Positions 1 to 8,870 of a DNA stretch of 64,000 nucleotides are shown piece after piece. Within the stretch, counting starts at the first letter, position 1. Each line of letters opens with the position of its first letter. The notes under the pieces were generated by a model that did no database searches, was not told where the DNA came from, and saw only the letters and a program-made list of their open reading frames with translations. Source of the stretch: Fontibacillus panacisegetis (GTDB lineage: Bacteria > Bacillota > Bacilli > Paenibacillales > Paenibacillaceae); contig NZ_FNBG01000007.1 in NCBI RefSeq assembly GCF_900102215.1, forward strand, positions 99,311-163,310, in the 5' to 3' direction. The position numbers and the translations under genes were made by a program.

Positions 1-426
1 GTCACTGCCCAACGCACGGCTAAGTACGGTAACCTTGTCAGCAACCATAAATGCAGAATAGAAGCCTACACCAAATTGGCCGATAATGTTATGTCCATCT
101 TTCGCTTCGTTTTCGTTCTTGAAGGCAAATGAACCGCTATTCGCGATAATACCCAGATTGTTCTCCAGATCTTCTTTCGTCATCCCGATCCCTGTATCGG
201 TAATAGTCAAAGCACGGTTCTCTTTATCGATGGTCAATTTAATGAAATAGTCATCTTTGTTGAATACCAACCCATCATCGGTCAGAGCCTTGTAGTATAT
301 TTTATCGATAGCATCACTTGAATTCGAGATTAGTTCTCTAAGGAAAATTTCCCGCTGTGTGTAGATAGAGTTGATCATCATTTCCAGAAGTCTTTTCGAT
401 TCTGCTTTAAATTGTTGTTTAGCCAT
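1..426 (-). CDS. htpG: Chaperone HtpG (Hsp90), N-terminal part; gene runs off the window
   Basis: Bacterial Hsp90, an ATP-dependent cytosolic homodimeric chaperone. Only the first 142 codons are present; the rest lies left of position 1. The translation starts [20 protein letters not shown] and contains the GHKL ATPase signatures of the family: [12 protein letters not shown] (motif I, with the Asn and Asp for Mg-ATP), TDTGIGM (motif II) and [13 protein letters not shown] (lid and glycine-rich loop). The ATG at 424-426 is preceded by a GGAAGGAG ribosome binding site. A CIRCE operator and a sigma-A promoter lie directly upstream, so HrcA control is likely. Identification is certain; only the C-terminal domains cannot be judged. 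Confidence 0.97.
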   Translation of the reverse strand, partial: MAKQQFKAESKRLLEMMINSIYTQREIFLRELISNSSDAIDKIYYKALTDDGLVFNKDDYFIKLTIDKENRALTITDTGIGMTKEDLENNLGIIANSGSFAFKNENEAKDGHNIIGQFGVGFYSAFMVADKVTVLSRALGSD

Positions 427-463
427 TACTAATTTAATCTCCTTCCTCTATAGAACGATTTTG

Positions 464-490
464 TTAGCACTCTCATACAAAGAGTGCTAA
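464..490 (-). promoter_or_regulatory. CIRCE operator (HrcA binding site) of htpG
   Basis: Perfect TTAGCACTC-N9-GAGTGCTAA inverted repeat, arms at 464-472 and 482-490, which is the canonical HrcA heat-shock operator. It lies between the -10 box (502-507) and the htpG start codon (426), in the transcribed leader, the usual position for CIRCE. Confidence 0.97.
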
Positions 491-501
491 CTCATAGTTT
501 T

Positions 502-530
502 ATCTTACAAATTCTGTTTTTCGATGTCAA
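502..530 (-). promoter_or_regulatory. Sigma-A promoter of htpG
   Basis: Read on the minus strand: TTGACA (525-530), 17-base spacer, TAAGAT (502-507). The CIRCE element begins about 11 bases downstream of the -10 box, so the repressor would cover the transcription start. Confidence 0.85.
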
Positions 531-546
531 CATCTATCTCGAAACC

Positions 547-1230
547 TTAGATCAATCTCTGGCTTGTGATACGCTCTCTTAATGTATTACCGACCTTACT
601 CTTCATCCGTACCACTGTTTCATGAACATCTTTCGCTTCGGTAATCGCTGAGATCACAGCCACGCCATCTGCTCCGGCTTTAATCACTTCAGCGGCACGC
701 TCCTCCGTTATCCCGCCAATACCGACCAGTGGCACATGTATTCCATTCTCACGCAGCTCGCACAAAATCGCAGTCCCTTGTACCTCATGTGCATCGTCCT
801 TGGAATGTGTTGGATAGATAGGGCCAATTCCAAGATAATCAGCTCCCTGTTGCATAGCAAATCTGGCCTCACTTACCGTATGTGCGGACACACCGAGGAT
901 GCGGTCACCGATTTTAGCTCGAACTGCTTCAGCATTTTCATCATCCTGTCCGATATGGACTCCATCCGCATCGATTTCCAGAGCCAAATCCACATCATCA
1001 TTGATGATAAACGGTACTCCTTCCGCTCGACATAACGCTTGAATTTGAAGAGCTAGTCTTAAAAGTTCTGTCCCTTGGAGTGCATCAGCACCCTTTTCAC
1101 GGAATTGCACAAGAGTTACTCCTCCAGAAAGAGCAGCTTTAACTATCGTAATCGGGTCAGATGCTTTACAATTTACGCTGCCTACGACTAGATACATCTG
1201 CAGATAATGTCTGATTTGATCTTGATTCAT
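547..1230 (-). CDS. thiE: Thiamin-phosphate synthase ThiE
   Basis: Couples hydroxymethylpyrimidine pyrophosphate and thiazole phosphate to thiamin phosphate in the cytosol. The TIM-barrel signatures are visible: LVQFREKG near the N-terminus, INDDVDLALEIDADGVHIGQDD (central Mg/pyrophosphate region), GPIYPTHSKDDA and VGIGGIT. I chose the ATG at 1228-1230, because it overlaps the thiD stop codon as ATGA and gives the normal length of 227 residues; an upstream in-frame start at 1263 would add 11 residues inside thiD. Last gene of the tenA-thiM-thiD-thiE operon, so under the TPP riboswitch at 3805-3893. Confidence 0.95.
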   Translation of the reverse strand: MNQDQIRHYLQMYLVVGSVNCKASDPITIVKAALSGGVTLVQFREKGADALQGTELLRLALQIQALCRAEGVPFIINDDVDLALEIDADGVHIGQDDENAEAVRAKIGDRILGVSAHTVSEARFAMQQGADYLGIGPIYPTHSKDDAHEVQGTAILCELRENGIHVPLVGIGGITEERAAEVIKAGADGVAVISAITEAKDVHETVVRMKSKVGNTLRERITSQRLI

Positions 1231-2099
1231 CGCACAATCTCTAATCTGCGGCGGTACGCCCAATGATTCGTTGGCCCATGTCCTCCACCTATGCCCAAGC
1301 TATCTTCTATAGCAAATTGAATGTAGGTTCTGGCCATCTTAATAGATTCTTCCGCTGACATTCCTTTCGCCAGACCAGCAGTAATCGCTGAGGAAAAGGT
1401 GCAGCCAGTGCCGTGCGTATGAACAGTGTGTATTCTTGTATGCGCAAATTCAGTAAACGAACGCCCGTCATATACCAGATCAACAACCTCCTCTTGATCC
1501 TCAGCAGCATGACCACCCTTAATAACAACCATAGAGGGCCCGAAATCCATAAGATGCCTGGCAGCCTCACGTATATCGGTCATCGAGTTGATCTGAAGTC
1601 CAGTCAATACCTCTGCTTCCGGAATGTTCGGTGTTACTATACGAGCTAATGGCAGCAAGCTTGATGTGATTGCCTCTACCGCCTCAGATTGCAGCAGCTT
1701 AGCCCCGCCTTTAGCCACCATTACGGGATCAACTACAACCTGTCTCCATCCAAAATGTGAAATGCGATCCGCGACAGCTCTGATAATCTCCGCACTAAAT
1801 AACATTCCTGTCTTCAATGCATCAAGTCCAAGGTCGCCGCCTATGGCATCGATCTGTTGAACAACCGCATCGACCGTGAGAGGATATACCCCATGAACGC
1901 CTAATGTATTTTGCGCAGTGACAGCCGTAATGGCAGACATTCCGAAGACGTCCAGTTCTTGAAAAGTTTTAATATCAGCTTGAATCCCCGCGCCACCGCC
2001 GCTATCTGATCCAGCAATCGTTAACGCTCTAGGAACATTCTGATTCTGATTTGCATCCGTCACTTGATTCATTAAAGTCTCTGAAGCTTCTCCTTTCAT
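1227..2099 (-). CDS. thiD: Hydroxymethylpyrimidine/phosphomethylpyrimidine kinase ThiD
   Basis: Phosphorylates HMP and then HMP-phosphate, supplying the pyrimidine half for ThiE. Ribokinase-fold motifs: ALTIAGSDSGGGAGIQADIK at the substrate site, VVDPVMVAKGG, and the anion-hole motif GTGCTFSSAI with a basic/Asp context in the C-terminal third. At 290 residues it is about 20 longer than usual; the extra residues are an N-terminal tail before ALTIAGSD. The ATG at 2097-2099 sits 2 bases after the thiM stop with a GAGGAAG ribosome binding site, so I kept it rather than the next Met. The stop overlaps the thiE start by four bases (translational coupling). Confidence 0.95.
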   Translation of the reverse strand: MKGEASETLMNQVTDANQNQNVPRALTIAGSDSGGGAGIQADIKTFQELDVFGMSAITAVTAQNTLGVHGVYPLTVDAVVQQIDAIGGDLGLDALKTGMLFSAEIIRAVADRISHFGWRQVVVDPVMVAKGGAKLLQSEAVEAITSSLLPLARIVTPNIPEAEVLTGLQINSMTDIREAARHLMDFGPSMVVIKGGHAAEDQEEVVDLVYDGRSFTEFAHTRIHTVHTHGTGCTFSSAITAGLAKGMSAEESIKMARTYIQFAIEDSLGIGGGHGPTNHWAYRRRLEIVR

Positions 2100-2101
2100 T
2101 A

Positions 2102-2947
2102 TTACACTTCCTCTACTTTTCTAGTAACGAATTCTTTAACAGCCGCATGTCCTTTAAGCGAATGAGGATGCAGCTTAGCCAATTCATCTAGAAAAGCAAT
2201 CTGAAAGCTTCCCGGTCCAACCTCGGCCGTTCGTTCTGCCGCTCGTGAAGCTGCCGCTCCATAAAACGCTAACCCCGCTGTTCCTGCTTGTAAAATATCG
2301 TCCTCTATTGCTGCAAAAGCGCCCAACACCGACGTAAGCAAGCACCCTGTTCCGGTCACCTGAGTGAGAAGTGCATCCCCACCGCTAATGATTCGATAAC
2401 TATCTCCATCGGTAATGATATCTTCTTTGCCGGTAATTACGATTACTGTTCCTAATTCTCGAGAGACTCGAATAGCCAATTCAATATTCGCTGCAGCATC
2501 ACTGCCTGATTCTCCAACGTCTACGCCTTTGATTTCACGCGCCTCGCCTACCAAATGTGCAATTTCCGACGCATTTCCGCGCACAAGTGATACCTTTACC
2601 TCTCGTAAAATTTTCAGCGCTGAATCCGTTCGAAACTGTGTTGCTCCCGCCCCCACCGGGTCGAGCAGCACTGGTACACCATGCCTATTGGCCGATAAGC
2701 CAGCTATGATCATCGCTTCCACTTGCTCGCTAGACAAAGTGCCAATATTCAGCACAACGGCTCCAGCAATTTTGGCCATGTCTGCCACTTCTTCAGGAGC
2801 ATAAGCCATCACAGGTGAAGCACCTAAAGCATACAATCCATTCGCTGTAAAATTCGTAACCACAACATTCGTTATATTATGAACCAATGGCTTCAGCTTC
2901 TGCACCTTAACTAACAAACCAGACAATTCATGATCAGCAATACTCAT
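2102..2947 (-). CDS. thiM: Hydroxyethylthiazole kinase ThiM
   Basis: Salvage kinase that phosphorylates hydroxyethylthiazole for ThiE. 281 residues, normal for the family. Visible signatures: [21 protein letters not shown] near the N-terminus (thiazole site), [19 protein letters not shown], and the catalytic [11 protein letters not shown] segment with its Cys. Lies 19 bases downstream of tenA and 2 bases upstream of thiD. The operon therefore codes for salvage of both halves of thiamin plus coupling, with no thiC/thiG-type de novo genes in the window. Confidence 0.95.
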   Translation of the reverse strand: MSIADHELSGLLVKVQKLKPLVHNITNVVVTNFTANGLYALGASPVMAYAPEEVADMAKIAGAVVLNIGTLSSEQVEAMIIAGLSANRHGVPVLLDPVGAGATQFRTDSALKILREVKVSLVRGNASEIAHLVGEAREIKGVDVGESGSDAAANIELAIRVSRELGTVIVITGKEDIITDGDSYRIISGGDALLTQVTGTGCLLTSVLGAFAAIEDDILQAGTAGLAFYGAAASRAAERTAEVGPGSFQIAFLDELAKLHPHSLKGHAAVKEFVTRKVEEV

Positions 2948-2966
2948 TCTATTCTTCCTCTCTTTT

Positions 2967-3656
2967 TTATATATTCATAGTCACAGGAACAGGCCACTCC
3001 TCCAGCTTATAAGCCATATCCCAAAACATATATTCAAGCTGGCAGCTCAGCATAAAATGCTCTCTCATCCTGGCAAGCTCCTCATCCGTCGATTTCAAAG
3101 CCCATTCATCCAGTCGGTTGCAAAATTTGGACGTCACTCCATCAGCATGGCTGCCATAAAAATGAATCCACTCATAGAATGGATGACGTTCAGTAGGTTT
3201 AACCTCGTCTAGCAATCTTTGGCCAATATCCAAATAAGTCCAAGGACAAGGCAGCAGCACCGCCATAATCTCTCCGAGACTTCCTTCATGTGCAACGGTC
3301 AGCATATGACGAATATAGTGGTGCGCTGATGGAGATAACGGATAACCCTGAAGCTGCTCATAGCTTACACCTGCCATCCTGCAAAAATTGTTATGCGGAT
3401 GAATCTCACTGTGCAAAATAAACTGGATCTGCTCGTTAAATACTTCTATTTCCTCTCTAGTACTACTTTTAGAAATCGCTATCCCATAAATTCGCATGTA
3501 AGCATTCAAATATTCAAAATCCTGCTTCACATAATGTATGAGCTGCTCCTTTTTCAAATTCCCCTCGGCTATCCCGCGTACAAAAGGATGATCATAAATC
3601 GCTTCAAAAATATAGTTTCCTTGCTGACGAAGCTCCTGAGAAAAACTCAATTTCAT
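2967..3656 (-). CDS. tenA: Thiaminase II TenA (aminopyrimidine aminohydrolase)
   Basis: Hydrolyses aminopyrimidines from degraded thiamin to regenerate HMP. 229 residues. TenA hallmarks: the N-terminal helix with [22 protein letters not shown], and the nucleophilic Cys in [15 protein letters not shown]. The C-terminal acidic residue of the family is present in [14 protein letters not shown]. First gene of the thiamin operon, preceded by the TPP riboswitch and its terminator. The presence of the Cys marks the catalytically classical TenA_C type. Confidence 0.95.
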   Translation of the reverse strand: MKLSFSQELRQQGNYIFEAIYDHPFVRGIAEGNLKKEQLIHYVKQDFEYLNAYMRIYGIAISKSSTREEIEVFNEQIQFILHSEIHPHNNFCRMAGVSYEQLQGYPLSPSAHHYIRHMLTVAHEGSLGEIMAVLLPCPWTYLDIGQRLLDEVKPTERHPFYEWIHFYGSHADGVTSKFCNRLDEWALKSTDEELARMREHFMLSCQLEYMFWDMAYKLEEWPVPVTMNI

Positions 3657-3724
3657 CCACCTCCACAGTTTTAAGTAATGGGAGGAAGTCCCTGGTTAAG
3701 GAGTGTTCCGATACCAAGGTAAAG

Positions 3725-3757
3725 CAAAAAAAGCCACCCCAGATCGGGAGCGGCTTC
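3725..3757 (-). terminator. Riboswitch-controlled intrinsic terminator ahead of tenA
   Basis: Minus-strand hairpin AGCC-C-CC / GG-G-GGCT (3732-3755) followed by a run of seven U. It lies between the TPP aptamer and tenA, the expected place for a transcription-terminating expression platform. Confidence 0.8.
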
Positions 3758-3804
3758 ATAGTGATCTGCACCATTACATCGGATGCGCAGCGTCATTATT
3801 CCGT

Positions 3805-3893
3805 GCTCCACTTTCCTACGCTAGTGCGAACTAGATCAGGTTCAAAGGGTCCAAGATATACTCTTGTCTCAGCCGCTAACGGCTCCCCTAGTG
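3805..3893 (-). promoter_or_regulatory. TPP riboswitch (THI element)
   Basis: The minus strand carries the conserved THI-box landmarks in order: ACTAGGGGAGCC, GCTGAGA, ACCCTTTGAACCTGATCT (the pyrimidine-sensing core) and GCGTAGGAAAGTGG. A terminator follows at 3725-3757 and tenA-thiM-thiD-thiE after it. Thiamin pyrophosphate binding should favour the terminator. Confidence 0.97.
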
Positions 3894-3961
3894 GACTTCC
3901 TATTCATTTATAAATAATGTATCGAGATTTACAGTAGATGTCAAACATGATTCATGTCTCA

Positions 3962-5119
3962 TTACATTGCATTCGTAATAATTTGAATAACCTCTTCTAA
4001 TTTAGGTCGACGAGGATTCGTTACTGCAGTCGCGTCTTTCATCGCGTTTTTCGCGAGTGTCTCAATATCCTCTTCCTTCGCGCCCATTGCCTTGAATCCG
4101 CCCGAAACCCCCAGATCCGAAGACAATCTTACGATCGCATCAATTGCCAGCTCCGCCGCATCACGAGTGCTAAGACCATACGTATTTTCACCAAGAAATT
4201 CAGCAATCTCTGCGTAGCGCTTCGTACGTGCAATCAAGTTAAAGCGGCATACATGCGGCAGTAATAGCGCATTACACAATCCATGCGGCAAATTGTAAAA
4301 ACCGCCAAACTGATGCGCAATAGCATGCACATAGCCGAGGTTCGCGTTATTAAACGCCATTCCGGCAAGAAACTGCGCATATACCATTTGTTCGCGTGCT
4401 TCCATATCCTCACCGTTGGCAACAGCACGCGGCAAAAACTCAGGGATAATCTTCATTGCCTGAATCGCGCAAGCATCCGTAATCGGTGTTGCCGCTGTGG
4501 ACACATAGGATTCAATGGAATGAGTCAAAGCATCGAGACCAGTTGCTGCTGTAAGAAATGGCGGCATTTTGACCATAAGTACCGGATCATTAATGGAAAG
4601 CAGAGGAGTTACGTGCTTATCGACAATCGCCATTTTAACCTTGCGCGAAGTATCCGTAATAATCGTAAACCTTGTCATTTCACTCGCAGTTCCTGCTGTA
4701 GTGTTGATTGCGACTAACGGAACAATCGGATTTTGCGACTGATCCACACCCTCATAGTCGTGTATTTTCCCTCCGTTGGCCGCAACTAGTGCTATACCTT
4801 TAGCAGCATCATGGGCACTTCCCCCACCTAAGGATACGATGGAATCACATTTTGAATCGTTGTATACCTTTAATCCTTCTTCTACATTCTGATCTGTAGG
4901 GTTTGGCTGAGCTTTCGGAAAAATCTCTACTTGCAGTCCGGCTTCACGAATAATGGATGCGATTTCCTCGGATAGCCCGAGCTTGTGAAGTCCCTCGTCT
5001 GTGACAATAAGCGGTTTCTTACAGCCAATACCGACAAGACGAGGCCCAACCTCTTTTACTTTGCCTTGTCCAAACAAGTTAACCGATGGCATGAAAAATT
5101 CGCTGGTATGATTTGTCAT
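3962..5119 (-). CDS. Iron-type (group III) alcohol dehydrogenase, AdhB/methanol-dehydrogenase class
   Basis: NAD-dependent alcohol dehydrogenase, cytosolic, 385 residues. GGGSAHDAAK binds the nucleotide, and INTTAGTASEMTRF is the family signature. Metal ligands are visible in GLDALTHSIESY (Asp, His), HAIAHQFGGF and LPHGLCNALLLP. The N-terminus (FFMPSVNLFGQGKV) resembles the Zymomonas AdhB and Bacillus methanolicus Mdh group; substrate cannot be fixed from sequence. I chose the ATG at 5117-5119, because it has an AGGAGGACACC ribosome binding site; the reading frame stays open 31 codons further without one. Stand-alone gene between the thiamin riboswitch and the pilus operon terminator. Confidence 0.93.
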   Translation of the reverse strand: MTNHTSEFFMPSVNLFGQGKVKEVGPRLVGIGCKKPLIVTDEGLHKLGLSEEIASIIREAGLQVEIFPKAQPNPTDQNVEEGLKVYNDSKCDSIVSLGGGSAHDAAKGIALVAANGGKIHDYEGVDQSQNPIVPLVAINTTAGTASEMTRFTIITDTSRKVKMAIVDKHVTPLLSINDPVLMVKMPPFLTAATGLDALTHSIESYVSTAATPITDACAIQAMKIIPEFLPRAVANGEDMEAREQMVYAQFLAGMAFNNANLGYVHAIAHQFGGFYNLPHGLCNALLLPHVCRFNLIARTKRYAEIAEFLGENTYGLSTRDAAELAIDAIVRLSSDLGVSGGFKAMGAKEEDIETLAKNAMKDATAVTNPRRPKLEEVIQIITNAM

Positions 5120-5328
5120 GGTGTCCTCCTGAAAATGTACATGATCATGCTGCAAATTGTCTAACCTATTCAAATCAGCATTATTGTGCCCGTAGTAAGT
5201 TATTTTACGCACAAGTTTCTAGAGTAAACCTCATCAAACCGTACGTCCGACTGTCTAACAATTTTTTAAACAATATCCATTTGAGGCATGAAAATAAATT
5301 CGCTGTATATTTCTTTTTATGCATAAAA

Positions 5329-5387
5329 ATGCTCCCCCTGTAGTAACAGGTTTTTGTTATTTCGCCTGTCTACCGTATGGGGAGCAT
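5329..5387 (-). terminator. Terminator of the pilus operon
   Basis: Long hairpin with outer arms ATGCTCCCC and GGGGAGCAT and nested smaller stems, immediately after the pilO stop on the minus strand and followed by TTTTTA. Confidence 0.8.
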
Positions 5388-5388
5388 A

Positions 5389-6030
5389 TCAATTGTGTTC
5401 TTCATCCGATGTTTTAGGCAAAATGGGTTTCTCCAGAATAGGCTCATAGCTTGGATCAAAAAAGGCGACAAAAGACAAATCTACGACGGCGTCACCATAA
5501 GTTTCACCTTTCTTTAAATTAAACGAAGAAACAAAGATCAGCCTTGGAAGTTTTTCAAGTCGGTCAACCCATTCAATTACATCAGTAACTTTACCATCTA
5601 CCGTAAGATTTACAACCATTTCCTTTACTCCATTATCAGATGTTCCGTTAGTTTCAGCATTAGTTTGACTGCTTGATTCATCTTGTAGTTCTATTTCTGA
5701 TTTCTCCTGAAAGCCAATTGACCCGTTCTTAACTGAAACATTTGTTAACTTATTAATCACATCCAATTGAAATATCAACTGCTCTGTATTATCCCAAAGT
5801 GGAACTGCGGCTTGAACCACTCTTTCATCAATATTATACTTCTTTGACATCTTTTCATCCAACACGCTCTGTAAGGTTTCAATCTGGGTATTCACTCGAT
5901 TCTTCTCAGCTTTGAGATCAGACAACTGCTGATGGGAAGGCAAATACACCCAAACATACATAATAATCAATAAAAGAAAAGCGGTACTCGTAATCAAAAG
6001 GAGCACTGAGCGATTATGCATGTTTCTCAT
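5389..6030 (-). CDS. pilO: PilO-like pilus inner-membrane alignment protein
   Basis: One N-terminal transmembrane segment (about residues 8-28: VLLLITSTAFLLLIIMYVWV), a short coiled coil (LSDLKAEKNRVNTQIETLQS), then a ferredoxin-like alpha/beta domain. This is the layout of PilO/GspM proteins, which link the PilM/PilN platform to the secretion machine. The position as last gene of the pil operon, overlapping the PilM/N fusion by 17 bases, supports the call. I chose the ATG at 6028-6030, because it follows a GGGGG-rich ribosome binding site; an in-frame upstream start at 6063 would lengthen the overlap. Sequence similarity in this family is always low, so the name rests on topology and context. 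Confidence 0.75.
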   Translation of the reverse strand: MRNMHNRSVLLLITSTAFLLLIIMYVWVYLPSHQQLSDLKAEKNRVNTQIETLQSVLDEKMSKKYNIDERVVQAAVPLWDNTEQLIFQLDVINKLTNVSVKNGSIGFQEKSEIELQDESSSQTNAETNGTSDNGVKEMVVNLTVDGKVTDVIEWVDRLEKLPRLIFVSSFNLKKGETYGDAVVDLSFVAFFDPSYEPILEKPILPKTSDEEHN

Positions 6031-7516
6031 CTGCAAATTCCCCCTCTTTCTGCCCTTTATCATTCAGATCATTTTTCCATTGAATTTTATACGTTCCAAT
6101 CCATTTTTTACTCTCATTTACTGTATCGGGTGTAAAAGATTCAAGCTTTACGTCTTTTACAAAAGATATTTTCCTCAGTTCGATCAAAAACTCTGCAATT
6201 TCATGAAATTCATGAAAGCTAACTTGTACTTTTAATGAATCCGTTTCCTTTAACAGATAAGTATACTCTATCGATGTTAGGTTTGAGGTTTCAAGCTCCT
6301 CACTTATCGGTAGCCGTGAATCAAGCTGCCACCAAACATCTTTTGCAGACATTTTGTTTTTATTGACAAATTCAATAAATTCTGTAGGGTCCGTGTACTC
6401 ATCCTTACTCAACTCGCTAATCTGAAGCTCTAAACCGGAAGCAGTCTCACTTAAAGCTGCAAGCTCGGATTCGTGATCTTTGATATCACTTTGATTCATC
6501 ATATATAAGGTTAAAATAACGCCCAGACACATTATCCAGCCCAGCCCAATAACAACAAAAGTTAAAGGTATACTTGTCTTAATTGGTGTTGATTCTGGAA
6601 GTAAATTTACACTTTTACTTCCTCGTTCCCTAATAGCCAATCCGAAAGGTACGATATAATCTATTGCATCGAAATCGAATACATCCACCTTGATGTCTGG
6701 TTGCTCCGTGCGAAACTCGGATACAAGATTCTCTCGACCTCGCCGTTCGCCGGAAACTACAACCTTGGTAATACGTGATTCGCCATTACGAATGCTATAT
6801 TGGTAGAAATTCAGGAGTCTCGATAGCTCAGCATTAATACTTCCGACTAATTCGGGAGTAAATTCTTTCTCAACAACCTCCTGATGCGAGTATTCATTAA
6901 GCACTCTCATAAAAACAGGTAGATCATTGTGAAAAAGATATACTTCTGTACTTTCTTTATCCAAATGCAGCAGCATCGTATCCTCAAGCGGTTCATTCAA
7001 GACTTCTTGAATCGTTCTCGCCAATGCCATGGAAGATAATTCAGCGGTTTTGACTTTAAGCCCAACGTCATTAAGTAATTCATTACACTGTTCTATCCAA
7101 TTATGACGTGATGCATATACGAGGACCTCCGTCGAATCCTCAGTTGAAGTTGCAGCTAAATAATCATATACCGGATCAGCAAAAGGAAGATGCAGCGTTG
7201 TCTCAACTTCGAGATCTACTAATTGATCTAATTCTCGTGCATTAACCGTTCCCACTTGGAGCTTGCGAATAATAATATGTGAGGTTGGCATCGATAAAGT
7301 GACTGCCATTCCATAGATTTTCTCACTTTTAACCCATGCTTTTAGCTGTTTCCTTAGCTCATCAGAAAAGTGGAATTTTTCACCATCTGTAACAGCCTCT
7401 TCAAATGGAAAAAAACCGTATTTTTCTACTTCCCATTCCTTTTTTTTCTTCACCGTTACATAACGGATTCCACTTGGGTCTATCGTTAAGCCCATATGTC
7501 TATTGACAGCCAACAT
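6014..7516 (-). CDS. pilM: PilM-PilN fusion, type IV pilus assembly platform
   Basis: 500 residues. Residues about 1-305 form an actin-like PilM ATPase: MGLTIDPSGIRYVTV at the start, MPTSHIIIRKL, LDQLVDLEVETTLHLPF, and a TKVVVSGE nucleotide-site strand. Directly after comes KSVNLLPES, the N-terminal INLLP-type motif by which PilN binds PilM, then one transmembrane segment (about 318-340), a coiled coil and a periplasm-type alpha/beta domain typical of PilN. In most bacteria these are two proteins that bind each other; here they are one chain. Start ATG at 7514-7516 lies 17 bases after the pilD stop. No internal stop or frameshift is visible at the joint. Confidence 0.85.
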   Translation of the reverse strand: MLAVNRHMGLTIDPSGIRYVTVKKKKEWEVEKYGFFPFEEAVTDGEKFHFSDELRKQLKAWVKSEKIYGMAVTLSMPTSHIIIRKLQVGTVNARELDQLVDLEVETTLHLPFADPVYDYLAATSTEDSTEVLVYASRHNWIEQCNELLNDVGLKVKTAELSSMALARTIQEVLNEPLEDTMLLHLDKESTEVYLFHNDLPVFMRVLNEYSHQEVVEKEFTPELVGSINAELSRLLNFYQYSIRNGESRITKVVVSGERRGRENLVSEFRTEQPDIKVDVFDFDAIDYIVPFGLAIRERGSKSVNLLPESTPIKTSIPLTFVVIGLGWIMCLGVILTLYMMNQSDIKDHESELAALSETASGLELQISELSKDEYTDPTEFIEFVNKNKMSAKDVWWQLDSRLPISEELETSNLTSIEYTYLLKETDSLKVQVSFHEFHEIAEFLIELRKISFVKDVKLESFTPDTVNESKKWIGTYKIQWKNDLNDKGQKEGEFADEKHA

Positions 7517-7532
7517 AATCCATCACATCCCG

Positions 7533-8288
7533 CTAATTGAATATAGAAAGATAAAAACTAATGATTGTAGATCCAAAAGTAAACGATAATAATGACCCTA
7601 TAAGCAGGAAAGGTCCAAATGGGATCGGTTGTTTAGGCTTGATCAATTTGAATAGCATCAATCCCCCGCCTACCACACTTCCTATTAGACAAGCTATTAT
7701 AAATGCCGGGATTATATTATAGAGACCCAACACCCAACCAAGTAAACAAAATAGTTTAACATCACCTGATCCCATTCCACCTCGAGTAATTACTACAATA
7801 AATAGAAGTACGCCACCACCAGCTATTGCTCCCCAAAAATGAAGCCATATGGATTCCAGTGGATACAACAAGCGTAATACGAGGAAGAAAGGTGTGAACA
7901 CTAGTAAAATCCGATTAGGAATAAGCATATATTTCAAATCAGAAACCGTAATCATAACAGACAAACTAACTAACAGCAGTCCAGTTAACGTTTCCCAAGA
8001 GTTTCCAAAATTAAGGTATATCCACACAAATAACAAACCTGTTGCTAATTCCCCTAATGGGTAAAGCGGTGATACACGAGAGCAGCAATGCCTGCATTTT
8101 CCGCGTGATAGCAAATAACTAATAACAGGTATAAGATCGAAAGGCTTCAATCGAGTCTCACAGGATGGACATCTTGAAGGTGGATGTACGATTGATTCTC
8201 GTACAGGCACTCGAAGTCCAACTACGTTATAAAAGGATCCCAGGATCAGACCAAGGATGAATAGATAGGATGAAATAAATAGAGTCAT
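7533..8288 (-). CDS. pilD: Prepilin peptidase/N-methyltransferase
   Basis: Membrane aspartyl protease that cleaves prepilins after the Gly of the KG-F site and methylates the new N-terminus. Visible: the N-terminal ILGLILGSFYNVVGLRVP, the cytoplasmic zinc motif with paired CPSC and CRHC, and the two catalytic Asp residues in TVSDLKYMLIPN and GMGSGDVK (GxGD signature). About seven transmembrane segments. I placed the start at the ATG 8286-8288, which gives MTLFISSYLFILG; an in-frame start at 8342 would add 18 residues with no better ribosome binding site. Substrates are the pilin just upstream and the three pseudopilins at 16866-19715. Confidence 0.93.
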   Translation of the reverse strand: MTLFISSYLFILGLILGSFYNVVGLRVPVRESIVHPPSRCPSCETRLKPFDLIPVISYLLSRGKCRHCCSRVSPLYPLGELATGLLFVWIYLNFGNSWETLTGLLLVSLSVMITVSDLKYMLIPNRILLVFTPFFLVLRLLYPLESIWLHFWGAIAGGGVLLFIVVITRGGMGSGDVKLFCLLGWVLGLYNIIPAFIIACLIGSVVGGGLMLFKLIKPKQPIPFGPFLLIGSLLSFTFGSTIISFYLSIFN

Positions 8289-8382
8289 TTGTAGGTCACT
8301 TTCTTTTGGTAGATAATAGAATGAAATTAATACCAGGGACAAGATAGTAATCTTATCCCTGATAAGAAATCTGATCCCATAC

Positions 8383-8793
8383 TTACTGAGCCATTATTTG
8401 GGCCTTGGTAAATTTTACGGTTTTACCGGTTGTTACCATTACTAAGTAATCGCCAGTTTCTTCAGATACATCTATCAATGTAGTCGCAACAACTAATGCT
8501 TGTTTATTACTTGGCAAGTAAAGTGGGCTATCCAAAAATTTATCAGTTTGAAGTTTTTCCAATGTCACATCCGCAAGAGTTCCATTTGTCTTATCGGCAG
8601 CGTGAAGACGTGCGGCCTCATAAATTTGACGTGCAGTAGCCAAATCAGCCTTTGTTTTTGTATTGTCAATTATATTCCCGATCAACGGAACTGCGATTAC
8701 TGCAATTACAGCAATAATTACGATAACTGCCAGAAGCTCAATCAATGTAAAACCTTTCTCCTCTTTCTTCAAACGCTTCAATACCATTTGCAT
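8383..8793 (-). CDS. Type IV prepilin (major pilin candidate)
   Basis: 136 residues with a classical class III signal: KKEEKG followed by FTLIELLAVIVIIAVIAVIAVPLIGNI. This means cleavage after the Gly, a Glu at position +5, and a hydrophobic polymerisation helix. The small C-terminal domain has no Cys pair. GGAGG lies seven bases before the ATG. Placed between pilC and pilD in the assembly operon, so the best candidate for the major subunit; the three longer pseudopilins at 16866-19715 would be minor subunits. Confidence 0.92.
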   Translation of the reverse strand: MQMVLKRLKKEEKGFTLIELLAVIVIIAVIAVIAVPLIGNIIDNTKTKADLATARQIYEAARLHAADKTNGTLADVTLEKLQTDKFLDSPLYLPSNKQALVVATTLIDVSEETGDYLVMVTTGKTVKFTKAQIMAQ

Positions 8794-8870
8794 ATTTATG
8801 CCTCCTTGATTATAAAAATACTAACATTCAGACTGCCCCTTTGTGATATTCTCGAAGTTAGTAAAGCAAC

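Noticed and set aside
1227..1263. Longer N-terminus for ThiE starting at 1263
   Set aside because: It would begin inside thiD with no ribosome binding site; the ATGA overlap at 1230 gives the usual protein length.
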